Source: Acanthopleura granulata (taxonomy: Eukaryota; Mollusca; Polyplacophora; Chitonida; Chitonidae). From it: a DNA stretch of 64,000 nt. Location: contig JABBOT010000080.1 in assembly GCA_016165875.1 (NCBI GenBank), forward strand, positions 10,356,078-10,420,077, in the 5' to 3' direction. The notes below the pieces were generated by a model, which saw only the letters and a list, made by a program, of their open reading frames with translations, searched no databases and had not been told where the DNA came from. Shown here piece by piece: positions 1-11,250 of the stretch; position 1 is the stretch's first letter; each line of letters begins with the position of its first letter. The translations under genes and the position numbers were made by a program.

Positions 1-600
1 TACTGGTATTTTTATGAGGAGACAGACCACGTGACCAAGACATTCTCGTTCACGGTGTATGCCTCAACATTACTGAACTCCCTAGATGGGTTGAAGATCT
101 TAATGAAATGTTTTACATCAGGCTTTCTCTTCACAGTACGGGTTGCAGGTCATTCACTTTTGCCGGCTGCGCTTCCAATTTTAGACAATATCAGTTGAGA
201 CTACGCTTAGTGAATCGTGACATTTAACTTTGATTACTTTGACTCTTTGTGTATGTATAAAAAGTAGCCTGTCCGGGCTCAGCGATGTTATTGAAGCCTG
301 AAAGCCGTAGGCTGTTTATTCCCAAATAACAACAATATGTAAAAAGTGGATCGAGTAGATCCATGGCCGAGTTGTCAGCCTGCTAGTGCAGACCAGTGGC
401 CCAGGGGCACCTCTCATCAATGCGGTCGCTATGAAGTGGCTTCCTGTCTAGTGGCATGTGGGAATGTTTACCATTAACTTTGGAATCCTCGTACATGGAC
501 GTCCCTCAGGTCCGGCCTGATTTCGTTCCACCACAATGCTAGCGGCTGTCATATAAGGGAAATATGCTCGAGGTCAACCATTAATTGCCTCATCAATTGG
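1..600. repeat. Diverged duplicate of 11250-11830
   Basis: Collinear matches include gaccacgtgaccaagacatt / gagccacgtgactaagaaat and cctcaacattactgaactcc / cttcaacattactgatctct, through to the SINE in both. The left end is cut by the window edge. Confidence 0.6.
363..577 (+). repeat. SINE family A, highly diverged
   Basis: Recognisable by ggccgagttgtcagcctgct, cctctcatcaatgcggtcgc and the tail ggctgtcatataagggaaat. It lies inside the segment duplicated at 11250-11830, where the equivalent SINE sits at the same place. Confidence 0.5.
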
Positions 601-3065
601 CTCCAACAACTGACATGGTAGAAAGTATTGATTTTCATTCTTACTTGTGATAGCAATGTTTTTGAATATTTATATTTGCACAAAGTTAATCACTATGGAT
701 TTCACAACTTCTGTTGTTCAAAAGTACTGTTAGTATATAAAAGAGTAGACATTTCTTTATTTGTTTTTTTTTATTAGTTTGTTCCTTTTTTTTATGAAAA
801 TGGAGTTGGACGCACATCCACAATTGAACACTTACTAAGCACGAGGGCTTGAGGCTCTGGAGCCGACTAATCTCTAGTACCTCACACACTGTATTTTTAG
901 ATGCATTCATCATAAGTCTGGTGGATGTCTTATGTATTCTCCCCTAAAATGCATCAACATAATCATGGCTTCCTTCAAGCCGCTTAATTTCTGCATAAAT
1001 CGAGGCCTGCCACAACCAGAGGGCGATGGGGACACACATGTATACAGCGCTCCCTTCACAGAAGGCACCAAAAGGGAGCCTTAATTATGGCAGACAAATT
1101 TGAAAACCAGTAACTATTAAATAGCTCCTTTTTATTAAATCTGATGTAAATGGGAAACTGGTAAAATCCCTTCTCGCCTTTAACAAAGGGATCCAAAGCT
1201 GGGTTCTCCTTTGTTCTTTCTTTGATGACGTCACACTTCTAGGTGCATATGTGCTCAGAAAGCAGTCAGGTAGTACACAACACAGAAAACCATGTGTTTG
1301 GACCCTTCTGCGTAGCCCGCCCGTGTCTCCCATTCTACAACATATTCTCGGATATTGTGGCACACTATGTATGTACAGTGTGACGAGACATTCAGATATA
1401 CACTTTATTATAACGTGCCAAACCAAGTTGTAATGGCACTTACTACTTATTGACAGCTGTGATTTATAAAGTAAAATCATGAGGTGTTGGTCTGTCAAAT
1501 GTTGATGGGTTTTCAGCCCAAGGACCCTTGTATTTTATCATTACCTTATCTCTTTACGAAATGAGGCATTTATTTGTGACAGAAACTGTCCGACTCTCGA
1601 TGATATGGTTAACATGGCAGGAATTTGCATCTTTTTAGACTTGAAATGAGACATTTCTGGGCCTTATAGCGATAATTTGGTGGATTACAATAACAGATCT
1701 TTAAGAAGAGTAAGAACTGTCATTTTGGGGTGTATTGTTATCTTGTAATTGCTAAAACTAAAACGTTTTCACCTCGACAAGCGTATAGATCAACAGCAAC
1801 AATATGGCGGATACAGCAGACAAGGCGTTGTGAGCTCCGTCTCTCTTGAGGTGTCTTATGTATTCCTAATGCAGAGTAACTGATCCTAACGACTGGAGAC
1901 GAGTCTTAAACCACAACAGAAAAACTTGTTAGAAAACCTGGCTTTAAAACGCTTACTTTTTAAAAACATAGAGGAAAAGTTCTCGTGGACATTGAATAGC
2001 CATGTCAATGACGTGAGTAAAGGCGACAGCCTTCAAATGTTCCATCTAAATTCAAAGTGAATTTGGAATAGTACTGAACTGATAAAATGCTAACAAACTC
2101 ACCTCAAACAGTCATATATGGTCAATCGAGCATTGAGAAACAAATTGCACAATTCATTTGCGTAGACAGATGCATACATTACAAAAAGTGAAGCCAAATA
2201 TCAGAAGCCCGTCACTCCTTCCACACGCTTCGGCAACGATTTCCTTGCCTCCCGGGATATGACTTCATTTTTTTGAGAACTATTTTGTAAAATTTAAACC
2301 GTGAGCAAGAGGTCATCAAAAATAATAAAAATATTTTACTATAATCACTTTGTGTTATATAATTCGGGAAACCAATTCTGGGGTTGATCTGGTACCGATA
2401 ATAAAATATAAAAAATATAAAATTTGTCACTGTGGCTGCACGGCTTAAAAAATACATTTTCACCGCATTATATGGGATTATAAAATAAATAGCATTTTTC
2501 CGCGAATTAAACTGGAAGTGCTCACGTTTTATTTCCGCTACTCAACTACGGCTGTGAATCTTGAACTCGGTTGACGACAGATATGGCGAACCACGCTGTG
2601 GCCCGTGACAAGGCTGTCAGGGCAGAAAAGGGTGCCCATGGCCTCAAGAAGACTTCGATCGCTTATTTAATAGCTTCAGGGCACCGGGAAGTTTTCTTGT
2701 TTCATCCCAGTTTTATTTTCATGGCCATTTAAATGTATATAGCGTTATTTTTTTGTAAAACTCGTACGGCCGAATGCGATGCTAATGAATATTTAGAACA
2801 TTCCTTGAGGGTCTTGAGGGATAAATCGAAATTCGATCCATTTTGTACTTTGCTACACACTACTTGCAGAAACGAACCACCTGTTGAATATACAAACATA
2901 AAGTTTTAAAGACTGTATGTTTATAATTTCACACCATTTAACCCAAATAAAAAGCTGTAACATTTGTCAGAATATATTGTGACATGTACTGGTATATATA
3001 TTTAAACACTTACACAGAAAAAGAGTATACAGAGGGTATATACATGTACATCAGACATATACAAT
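600..3065. other. No gene seen
   Basis: AT-rich. Apart from the repeated segment at 1150-1400 nothing recognisable. The open frames here look random. Confidence 0.55.
1150..1400. repeat. Segment repeated at 36555-36800
   Basis: Shared landmarks: taacaaagggatccaaagct, ctttgttctttctttgatga, ctaggtgcatatgtgctcag and tttggacccttctgcgtagc. Antisense and sense open frames here are not conserved in the other copy. Confidence 0.6.
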
Positions 3066-3069
3066 TGAA

Positions 3070-3335
3070 TTTACAATTGAAACTAGTGAAAATGAGTTGC
3101 CTTTTCTTGACATCTTAGTAAAGAAGAGATAATAAAATAATAACTGACTTATACTACAAAGCAATAGATACCAAAAAGTATTTATCATTAAAACAGCGCC
3201 AACCAAGGCACATTAAAACCCTAGTACCGTATAATTCCCCCGACGAATATGTATCATAGTTGTGGACAAGTCTCTAAGAAATATAAGATTTAAGGAACTG
3301 GGGAATCATTTTTACTAAATAGAGATAACCATCTA
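3070..3335 (+). mobile_element. Penelope-like element fragment (reverse transcriptase C-terminus)
   Basis: Three frames translate in sequence to conserved Penelope-type text: TIETSENELPFLDILVKKR, then ITDLYYKAIDTKKYLSLKQ with RHIKT, then RRICIIVVDKSLRNIRFKEL. In intact elements these stand next to each other just before the GIY-YIG endonuclease. No GIY-YIG domain follows here. Two frameshifts. Short, dead relic with unclear ends. Confidence 0.7.
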
Positions 3336-3345
3336 AAACATACTG

Positions 3346-3753
3346 ATGGAGGAACTACTACAGTTTCTTTATTCAGATTTCTGGTCGCCCCAAAGTGCCA
3401 TCACATATGGGTTACTTAATGACATCATACGACAAATCGAAGGTAAAGGTTTGGTTCAGAGCACACTAACAAGGGTATTGGTGATATTAAACCCGAACAT
3501 TGTTAATGAAAATATACCGCGCTATGTAAATCTTAAAAGGAAGGAAAGGGGGAAAACCACAGATTTAAATGAAGTTATTCCATGGACGGAGCCCAATTTA
3601 ATGAACACTCTTGGACCGCTTTGTTCACAACAGAACATTACAGCAGTTTTGTTAGAACAGGGAATTGGCGAGTGGGAAGGAACATCAAATAGAGTTACAA
3701 ATGGGATAATCCTTGAACTGCGTACTTATTGGCACAGGAAGAAGTACCAATAG
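3346..3753 (+). CDS. Unrecognised ORF, 135 codons
   Basis: An open frame MEELLQFLYSDFW... to ...ELRTYWHRKKYQ with ordinary amino-acid composition and no low complexity. It follows the Penelope-like remnant by about 10 bases. Past its stop the same strand keeps a charged, coiled-coil-like reading (STLEKRYTSCVTGHKSAEL near 3830, then an ORF at 3986-4201 rich in Q, E and R), broken by stops. I do not recognise the family. It may be a decayed gene carried by a mobile element, or chance. No splice evidence. Confidence 0.3.
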   Translation: MEELLQFLYSDFWSPQSAITYGLLNDIIRQIEGKGLVQSTLTRVLVILNPNIVNENIPRYVNLKRKERGKTTDLNEVIPWTEPNLMNTLGPLCSQQNITAVLLEQGIGEWEGTSNRVTNGIILELRTYWHRKKYQ

Positions 3754-3985
3754 AAAGTTTTTATAAAGTGGCTGGAAATCTTAGGAATAACCAATATCTC
3801 CATCGAAAACCTAAGTCACAAGGTCAGCACCTTGGAAAAACGTTACACATCCTGTGTAACAGGACATAAATCTGCAGAACTGGAAAACTGTCTGAAAGAG
3901 TTGAAGGCAGACTTCAAGCAATGTTGTTAAACCATCTGCAACATTACCAACTGGAGTTAAGGTGGTTCCAAGCATATCCCATTGA

Positions 3986-4201
3986 ATGGCCAGCACCCAA
4001 ATACAAGCATCTCCATACACCGATTTACAGGAGAATATGTCAGCCCTGGATGAATCCATGACCGATTTTGTGAATGAGTGCCAGAGTCAGGCCGGGGAGA
4101 TGAAGATGTTAAACTGGCAACTGGCGCTTTGTATTCAGAGACTGCGTCAAACACGTGAAAACCATACCAGAAGAGAAGACAGAGGAGACAGTAAAATTTA
4201 G
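3986..4201 (+). pseudogene. Possible decayed coding fragment, coiled-coil-like
   Basis: Short frame with LQENMSALDESMTDFVNECQ followed by a basic, Arg-rich end. A related-looking charged reading continues in another frame to about 4300 (EKVASLSEKVLEKESVCTQP). May belong with the unrecognised ORF at 3346. Function unknown, and could be chance. Confidence 0.22.
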
Positions 4202-4459
4202 AAGAGAAGGTTGCTTCACTGTCCGAAAAAGTGCTAGAGAAAGAAAGTGTTTGTACTCAACCGTCAGTAGAGAAGAAGAAGGAATAGCGTGAAGAGGCTT
4301 TTGTGAAGCGAAAATATGAAACATGGAGAAATAAGGCGAGGAATCAAAAGTTGGAATTGGACATATCCAGAGCGTGTGGGCAATATTTTTGTTCGTAAAA
4401 ATGAAAATGGGGAAAAACTGCAAATTTGTTGTGAAGATGACCTACTTTTCTGACCAAGG

Positions 4460-5228
4460 TGCATGTAATGTGAGATCAGGGCTGACCACTGCGACTTGAC
4501 CTATATATGTGCAGTGTGAACTTTGACTGGCATTCCATGCTCTCACAATTCTACACCGTAATTTTCCATGTTTTCTTGATTCTTGCCAGTGTATGTGACT
4601 CAGCTCACACATTATGCCTCAGCATTTCAACCTAAGGGGAACGCTCTCATGGAATAGTTATATAATACAGGCTAGGACTATAGTCAGAAGTTTTGTGTTA
4701 GCGTTGGTCAAATTGGTAAACCACAGCACGGATTCCTCGTGCTCGTGCAACCGGTTACTGTCCTGAAATACCAAAACCCAAGATGCGCAACTCCCAGAAC
4801 CCTATTCACACAGGGCCTTTGGACTGTGTGCATAAATGTTTCGACCATACATGAAGCTATGTTCCCCAACATCTGATGACAAATCATAACAACTGAAGTA
4901 ATGAAGTTTGTCAACGTCCTTGATACAGTTTTGTTGATATGTTGGAACAACCCCGAAATATTATTAATTATTACATTCTTTAGTGAAGACTTGGCCGTCT
5001 TAAATCTGCTACTGCCAGCACATACTTATAACTTGCTGGAATACACTGACAATGGGTAATGAATTAATGCAGCACCCTGCGGCAATTGGCCTCTTTGGGC
5101 GTCTCCTTCTGGATCTGCAAGATTCACCTTTCTCTTTAATACACTGCCTGTATATTTGCTTGTAAAATATATGAAATTGTGTCCGCTACGAACTTTACAC
5201 AAACGTACCACGTACAGTTTCATCCATT
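4460..5228. other. No gene seen; LINE 5' side
   Basis: Between the decayed ORF and the LINE. May include the LINE 5' UTR or an ORF1 remnant, but no ORF1-type text could be read. Confidence 0.45.
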
Positions 5229-6435
5229 TGCTATTTCTTGATGAAAATTGCATTATTACTTTGTGGAGAAGTTGAAGTCAATCGTGGTCCGCCCAAAACA
5301 TCATGCTTTACTGATCTATCAGTTGTACATCTGAATGTATGAGGACTCAAACACAAGTCAGACTTAGGTTTTGCTAATCTCTGCGACTTTAATGTTATAG
5401 CTTTAACCGAGACCCATCTCACTTCTCATATCCCAAGTAGTTCTCTCTTAATGCCTGGATTTTCACGAACCTCTTAGACATGATTGTGACCAAGCTTGGA
5501 GTGGAGTATGTATCTGTGTGTGGGAGAGGATATCCTTTTCTCGCCACTGCTACTCGCAGCATAAAGACTTGGAAATAATTTGGTTAGAATTGTTTGACAA
5601 ACCGTCCACAGTTCTTGGCGTGATCTATAGACCACCAGGAACAGAAGTTAGGAAGTGGGACGTGTTAAAAGGTAATCTGTAATCTGTCATTGACACTTTC
5701 CATAATCACAACATAATACTGACGAGTAACCCGAATGAAAATTTGTTGAATCCAGTTAATAAACATTTATAGACTATTATCACTACCTTTGGTATGACTC
5801 AGTTAATAAATGAACGGACGAGACCTGTTTCTAACACACTGCTACATCCGATTATATGCAACAAGCGCGGATTGCTCATAAATTCTGGGACCATTTTAAA
5901 CTTTTGTAATGATCACTGTCCTGTCTTTGTCTGTTTGCAAAAATATAAAAGATTAATTTAGCAATATAATGCAGCAAACTGGAAAAGATACCGTGTGAAG
6001 AAATAATCTCAGTTGACGATGTTGACGAAATGTGCCTATTGATAACAAATGCCCTTTTTAAATCAGCTCACACAAACATTCCAAATCGTACGATAATAAT
6101 AAATCCTAACTACAAGCCATGGATATCAACAGCAATTAAGGCAGAAATAAAACTTACAAATAAACTTTACATAAAATCTCGCAAATTTGCATGTGAACTC
6201 CATACTCCTGCTTACAAAACACAAAGAAATCACCTTAATTCACTTATTAGAAATGCCAAGAAATCTCACGAAGACAAATTAATTGAGAAAGTTGAATCCG
6301 GAAATGTTGGGAGTAAGTTTTGGTGGAAAGGCTGCAAATCTTACTTTTAGAATAGTAATTCCAATGTGAGTCCAGTTCCGCCTCCTGTTAACAGACAATG
6401 ACACTTACGAATATGATGATGCAAATAAGGTAGAT

Positions 6436-7500
6436 GTGCTGAACGATTTCTTTTCTAGTGTCTGCTCCTTGAACGACACAAATGTAACATACGCCATTGT
6501 TGCACCTAAGACTAAGGCAGAATTACCAGGCATCACTGTTGTATCCAATGACGCACTTGAAGTGCTTGAATCTGTCGACACGAGCAAAGCTACTGGACCA
6601 GATGGCATCAGCCCCAAAATGCTTTTTGAATCTAAGTACGAAATTTCTCCAATTCTGACGACATTATTCAATCTGTCTTTAACTTCAAGAAAGTATCCCT
6701 CTTCCCGGAAAATCGCCAACGTTATCCCTATATTCAAGATGGGGAACTCATGTAAGGTCGCAAACTACAGACCAATTTCTTTGCTTAGCTGCATCAGCAA
6801 AATCTTCGAACGCCTGGTCTTTCGGACAGTATTTAGCCACCTGCATCCCGAAATATCTCCGAATCAGTGGAGTTTTTTACCATCAAAGTCAACAAATGTG
6901 CAACTTGTAGACCTCTGTTATGACATCGTTAAAGCCCTGGATGAGGGTAAGGAAGTGTTTTTCATTTTTGTTGATATCTCTAAGGCTTTTGACACAAGTT
7001 TGGCACAAGGCATACTAGCTAAATTAAAGTCACTTGGAGTAAAAGGTGGCATGCTCAACTGGTTTGAGGATTATTTAAAAAATCGAAAGCAAAGGGTTGT
7101 ACTAAACGGTTCCCAATCAAATCTTAGAACTTTAAAAGCTGGAGTTCCCCATGGCTCCGTCTTGGGTCCTTGCCTATATTAATGGCCCTCCGAATGAAAT
7201 TACTAATAATATCAAGTTATTTACGGATGACACCTGCCTTTACGTCATCGCCGACCAAATGACACAGTGAAACGTTAATAGTTCCATAACTGACGACCTT
7301 GAAAAAATTGATGTTTGGGCTAAAACTTGACTTGTTGAGTTTGATGCAACAAAGACTATAGCACTTACTGTTTCAAGACGCAGGCATCCATCGCAGCTAT
7401 CATTTCAGTTTTCAGGGGAAAACATAACCTCAGCTACATCGCACAAGCATTTAGCATTTATTTTTAATAACAATGGGAACTCGACTTATCATGTAAACAA
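6436..7500 (+). pseudogene. Reverse transcriptase domain of the LINE, broken
   Basis: The frame 6436-7182 encodes most of the palm and finger motifs up to GVPHGSVLGPCLY. Immediately after this a few bases are missing where family members read LLYINDLP, shifting the frame. The catalytic box continues in the next frame as LFTDDTCLYV, so the two aspartates survive but the usual YADD is FTDD. Further on, ACT TGA CTT stands where a tryptophan codon is expected (TGG to TGA). Cannot make an active enzyme. Confidence 0.85.
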
Positions 7501-7757
7501 CCTTGTGGAAGTTGCCCCCCAAAAATTATCCATGTTCAGAGCACTTAAATATGAAAATGCTTAGAAATTATGTACAGAAGTTTTATAAGACCATCTATGG
7601 AATATGCAGACATAGTTTGGGACAATATTAGTGAAGGTAAAATAAATACCAAGTAAATATCATTGAAAACATCCGAAAGGACGCACTACTTGTCAACACT
7701 GGTTTAACTAAAAGTGCTGCCTCTAACCTACTCTATGAAGAGTCAGGTTTCATACAA

Positions 7758-8390
7758 TTGCTTAATCGGCGCTATATACATAGGCTGGTTGTCTTTCAAC
7801 GTTTTCTTATTGGTGCAACTAGCAATGTATTTGATAATAAAGTACCACAACCAGTATATCAACATAATCCGTATCAAATCAGATCAACATATCAGCTAAC
7901 AACTTTTCGATGTAGAACATCCAGCATTAGTAATTCTTTTTTCCCACAAACTGTACGGGGCTGGAACATTTTACCATATTCAATCAGACAAACTAAAAAT
8001 CATAAAGAATTTAAAATAGTTCTAGAAAAACTAGTTGATCCGCCAGTGCCACTGGTATGGTGTTATGTTGGTATGCGCTGGTCAAATATAATTTTGAGTA
8101 GACTAAGAAATGGATGTAGCTCGCTAAATGATGACTTATTTAACGATTTTATTACTGACTCTCCTAAATGTATTTGTGGTGGGCCTTTCGAAACAGCTGA
8201 TCGTTATCTACTAGAGTGCAGAAGGTATCTTGTTCAAAGGGATATCATGTTAAATAATATATGACTGCTTGGTTATACGGACATCTCAGCTACAAATGTC
8301 CTCCATGTCTGTAGTGCTTTACCGACTGAACTAGATGTATCTATTTGTTTAGAGGTCGCCCTTTTCATTAGCCACACCAAATGATTCTAA
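7758..8390 (+). pseudogene. C-terminal domain of the LINE ORF2, with nonsense codons
   Basis: Encodes the conserved LINE tail: RRYIHRLVVFQRF, SFFPQTVRGWNILP, and a Cys-rich segment CICGGPFETADRYLLEC. The reading frame stops at TGA 8262-8264 but continues sensibly (LLGYTDISATNVLHV, then FISHTK) to a second TGA at 8382-8384 and a natural-looking TAA at 8388-8390. Both TGAs fit decayed CGA arginine codons. Confidence 0.75.
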
Positions 8391-8637
8391 TGCATTATTT
8401 GGTGTTAAATCATAAACTAATTTATTTTATCTGTTTATTTCTACAGTATTTGGATTTCATGCCTATGTTGCATTAATACAGTTGTTGAAGAGACCAAGTA
8501 GCATTTTAAGACGGCCTCTGAACTATAATTATGTACATGCCTGTATAGATGTGGAAGTGTATATATACATACACACATGTATGTGTGTATAAGTATCAGT
8601 GTGTATATGTACATTTATATATAATATTCTGTAAATA

Positions 8638-8672
8638 ATTATGATTATGATTATGATTATGATTATGCTTAT
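8638..8672 (+). repeat. ATGATT microsatellite ending the LINE
   Basis: About five tandem copies of a TGATTA hexamer immediately after the LINE 3' UTR. Simple repeats at the 3' end are usual for CR1-type elements, so this marks the element boundary. Confidence 0.8.
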
Positions 8673-8889
8673 GAAAATATGATGTACAAATTTCTACGAA
8701 TGTTACACGCTATAAGCCTATGGCTTACTGTGTATATGTGAAGGAAAACAAACACGTTTAAACCAAGCGTTTAGATCAGTCGAGCTAATAAAATACGGTC
8801 GATTTACTAAACTGCTCAATTTGCTATAAGCAAGAACAATAGCTGCGGTAGCATTCCAGCAGTGCGTTTGTTTCCCATCCCTATCATAC

Positions 8890-9330
8890 TGTATCCTGGT
8901 TTATACAGTGGTACAAGTTATACAGCGGTAGAAGCTGTAGATTAGTACAAGGTATTCAGTGGAGCAAGTTATATAACAGATAATATTATACAATGGTGCA
9001 ATTTTTATTGCGGACAAAGTGATACAACAGTAGAAGCTACAGCATAGGCTAGTTTGCAGAGCAAGCAATTCAACAACACAAACTATAGACTGCAGTATAA
9101 GCTAAACTTCATACCAAGTTACACAGCTGTAGAAAGTACAGAGCGGTACAACTTACAGACCAGACGAAAAAGTACAGCAGATCATGATTTAGAATTGTAA
9201 GGCAGATCGTGTGATACAATAAAAAAATAAAAGTTGTGCGATAAAACAGCCTATACACATCAGTGACAAGTTATACTGTGGTATGTGATGGATTGTGTAT
9301 GGAATAAGTTTAATATGCAGCGGTAAAAGA
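8890..9330. repeat. Degenerate short-unit minisatellite beside the EF-hand exon
   Basis: Variants of tatacagtggtacaagt and tatacagcggtagaagct recur throughout with irregular spacing. It lies 3' of the EF-hand coding exon on the - strand, so it may fall in its 3' UTR or just beyond. Confidence 0.6.
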
Positions 9331-9459
9331 TGTATAACATTACGAGTTTGAAATGGGGCACGTTGTCTCTGGAATGGTGTTATGGGGTCACACTTTTTCC
9401 ACAGCTGATAAAAATTAGAAATACATCTGCTACACGTACGTGTATGGTGCAGGCGTAGC

Positions 9460-10002
9460 TCACTTAATGGAATATAAGAAAGAGTAGTCCTCGGAAGGGT
9501 CTTCGCCAAGATTAAACTTAATAATGGCGTTCTTCATCTCTTCAGGGCTTATACAGCCATCTCCGTCACTGTCTAACCGGTTAAACGTGGACTGGATCAC
9601 GGCATCGTCTGTCAACCCCCTGTTGTTATTGTACACCCGCCATTCCTCTAGGCTTATAAAGCCGTCATCATTGAGGTCAAGGCTTTCGAAGTATATCCTG
9701 ACGATTGTGGGTATCAAAGTTTCCGCGAACCACTTGGTTTTGTACATGACCTTATGTCCCGCAATCCATTCATCCTTCGTTACGGAAGCCTGGTTTCGGG
9801 GCAGGCGGTTGGTTTCGCATACTCGTTCCCAAACTTCGATGTAAATTCTGCGAAGCAGTTCACCATTTTGCACTTTGCCCTGCTTGATGAGTGCCCTTGG
9901 GAACGCCATGAACTCTTCCGAATCCAGAAGTCCGTCTCTGTTTTTATCAAAGAAGTCAAATACTATCCCCCATTTCTTCTTCATGTAGTCTTCCGCTGAC
10001 AC
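9460..10002 (-). CDS. EF-hand calcium-binding protein, terminal exon (sarcoplasmic calcium-binding/calexcitin-like)
   Basis: Final coding exon, 180 codons, of an EF-hand protein. Three canonical calcium loops are visible: DKNRDGLLDSEE (19-30), DLNDDGFISLEE (109-120) and DSDGDGCISPEE (144-155). A fourth hand between 1 and 3 (around 68-80, SVTKDEWIAGH) has lost its loop. That pattern and the spacing match sarcoplasmic calcium-binding proteins and calexcitins, cytosolic calcium buffers or sensors. The exon probably begins at 10002: the preceding bases on this strand are a pyrimidine-rich tttactttgtag acceptor and the first codon is GTG, so the true initiator should be in an upstream exon at higher coordinates, which I could not find. 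Stop TGA at 9460-9462. The exact subfamily is uncertain. Confidence 0.82.
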   Translation of the reverse strand: MSAEDYMKKKWGIVFDFFDKNRDGLLDSEEFMAFPRALIKQGKVQNGELLRRIYIEVWERVCETNRLPRNQASVTKDEWIAGHKVMYKTKWFAETLIPTIVRIYFESLDLNDDGFISLEEWRVYNNNRGLTDDAVIQSTFNRLDSDGDGCISPEEMKNAIIKFNLGEDPSEDYSFLYSIK

Positions 10003-11250
10003 CTACAAAGTAAAAGTAAAAGTAAGTAGTTCCCAGTTCTAGGATATGTGTGGCTGCATATTGTATGTAGCCGGTTTTAAAGCGGTTACAGTTAAATAGA
10101 TGGTATTTATAAACTAATAAAGAATTATTCTCCGAGCGCAATGATGAAAGCACAACCTGTTCTAATATCGACAGAAGACACATTTAACCATTTTGTGGAT
10201 TTAGGTTACAAATTATCATGATCCTCCGCTTGAGCTCTTATTTATACGAGGATAACCTTTTCATCCTGGATTAGACATGCGCGTCTATGTGATTGAACCC
10301 TGTGCTTTGATAAGAGCCACAGAGACACTGCTTGGTTAACAAATCAGACATACTTTTCCGTTCAAAGTCCATGTCATTTTCTTACGGCCTCCAAACGCAG
10401 CAAATTTCACACACCTGTATTGATGCATATCTCGTCTACACACCGTCGCAAGCACACGGCTCTCACTACTCTGGGTAACGAGAATGGAGCCCAAAACAAT
10501 AACGCCAGCAATAAATTATTATGCTGCGTCCATCATCATCAGAGTGCCGAAAGCATTAAAAATATATCACGGGCTCTACAATTTTTGTCCCGATCAACCA
10601 ATTGTCACTGAAAACAGACAAAACCTGTAGGAGGAGTAGTGTTTTGATAGATATTTAATACATGCTGTGTGAACAGACAGACGAATAAGTGATCATCGGA
10701 ATTAAAAATCGATATTACGACTTATGTATCTTGATGGAGTCTACACTGAAATCAAGTTGAAATTATACAGAAACTGGAAACGAAGTAGCGTTTTGAAAGA
10801 AATGTTAGCATTGTGGATCAACGGACAGACAGATGAAGAACTGATTATCGAAATGGGGAATCAAAAAGTGTAGCAGCCTTTTGAAGGAAAAGTTAACAAA
10901 AGCCGGACATGTACATAACCTCCTCTGACTTTGACTAGTAGGACTAAAAAATATACGTTTTATTCCTAGGTTTTTGGAAGGAACATATATGTAGATATGT
11001 TTTACATTAGATGGACTGAACATGTAAGAACTAAACACTGCCTATTCCCGTTACAATTGCGATTATACTGGCTAAAACACGGTAGACCTAATTTCCTCGA
11101 AATTAGATTAATTATGCTTCTCTTACCTGATCCATTTTACTTCCACTCACATTTCTACAGGCTCCTCTGCTGTCAGCCTTAGTTGAGTAAGTTTTGGAAG
11201 AAAATATTAATATTTCAAGCGGACGGATTAATCAAATATATTTCGCGTCT
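10003..11250. other. Presumed upstream intron of the EF-hand gene
   Basis: On the - strand this lies 5' of the EF-hand exon. No donor exon or initiator could be picked out. Confidence 0.45.

Larger units (their letters stand above)
5230..8680 (+). mobile_element. Near full-length dead non-LTR retrotransposon (CR1/Jockey-like LINE)
   Basis: Parts appear in order for a LINE ORF2. A 2A-like motif sits at about 5250-5290 (LLLCGEVEVNRGPP, the family usually showing D-x-E-x-NPGP). The endonuclease start follows (CDFNVIALTETHL, to about 5990). The EN-RT linker is at 6030-6350. The reverse transcriptase core is at 6436-7500 (KATGPDGISPKML, NYRPISLLSCISKIFERL, FIFVDISKAFD). The C-terminal domain with a CxC..C zinc-binding pattern is at 7758-8264 (PKCICGGPFETADRYLLEC). 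After a short 3' UTR the element ends in an ATGATT-type microsatellite. Many stops and frameshifts make it inactive. No target-site duplication was identified, so the outer limits are approximate. Confidence 0.88.

Noticed and set aside
1085..1498. 137-codon - strand frame
   Set aside because: Lies in a dispersed repeat whose other copy at 36555 does not keep the frame. No family resemblance.
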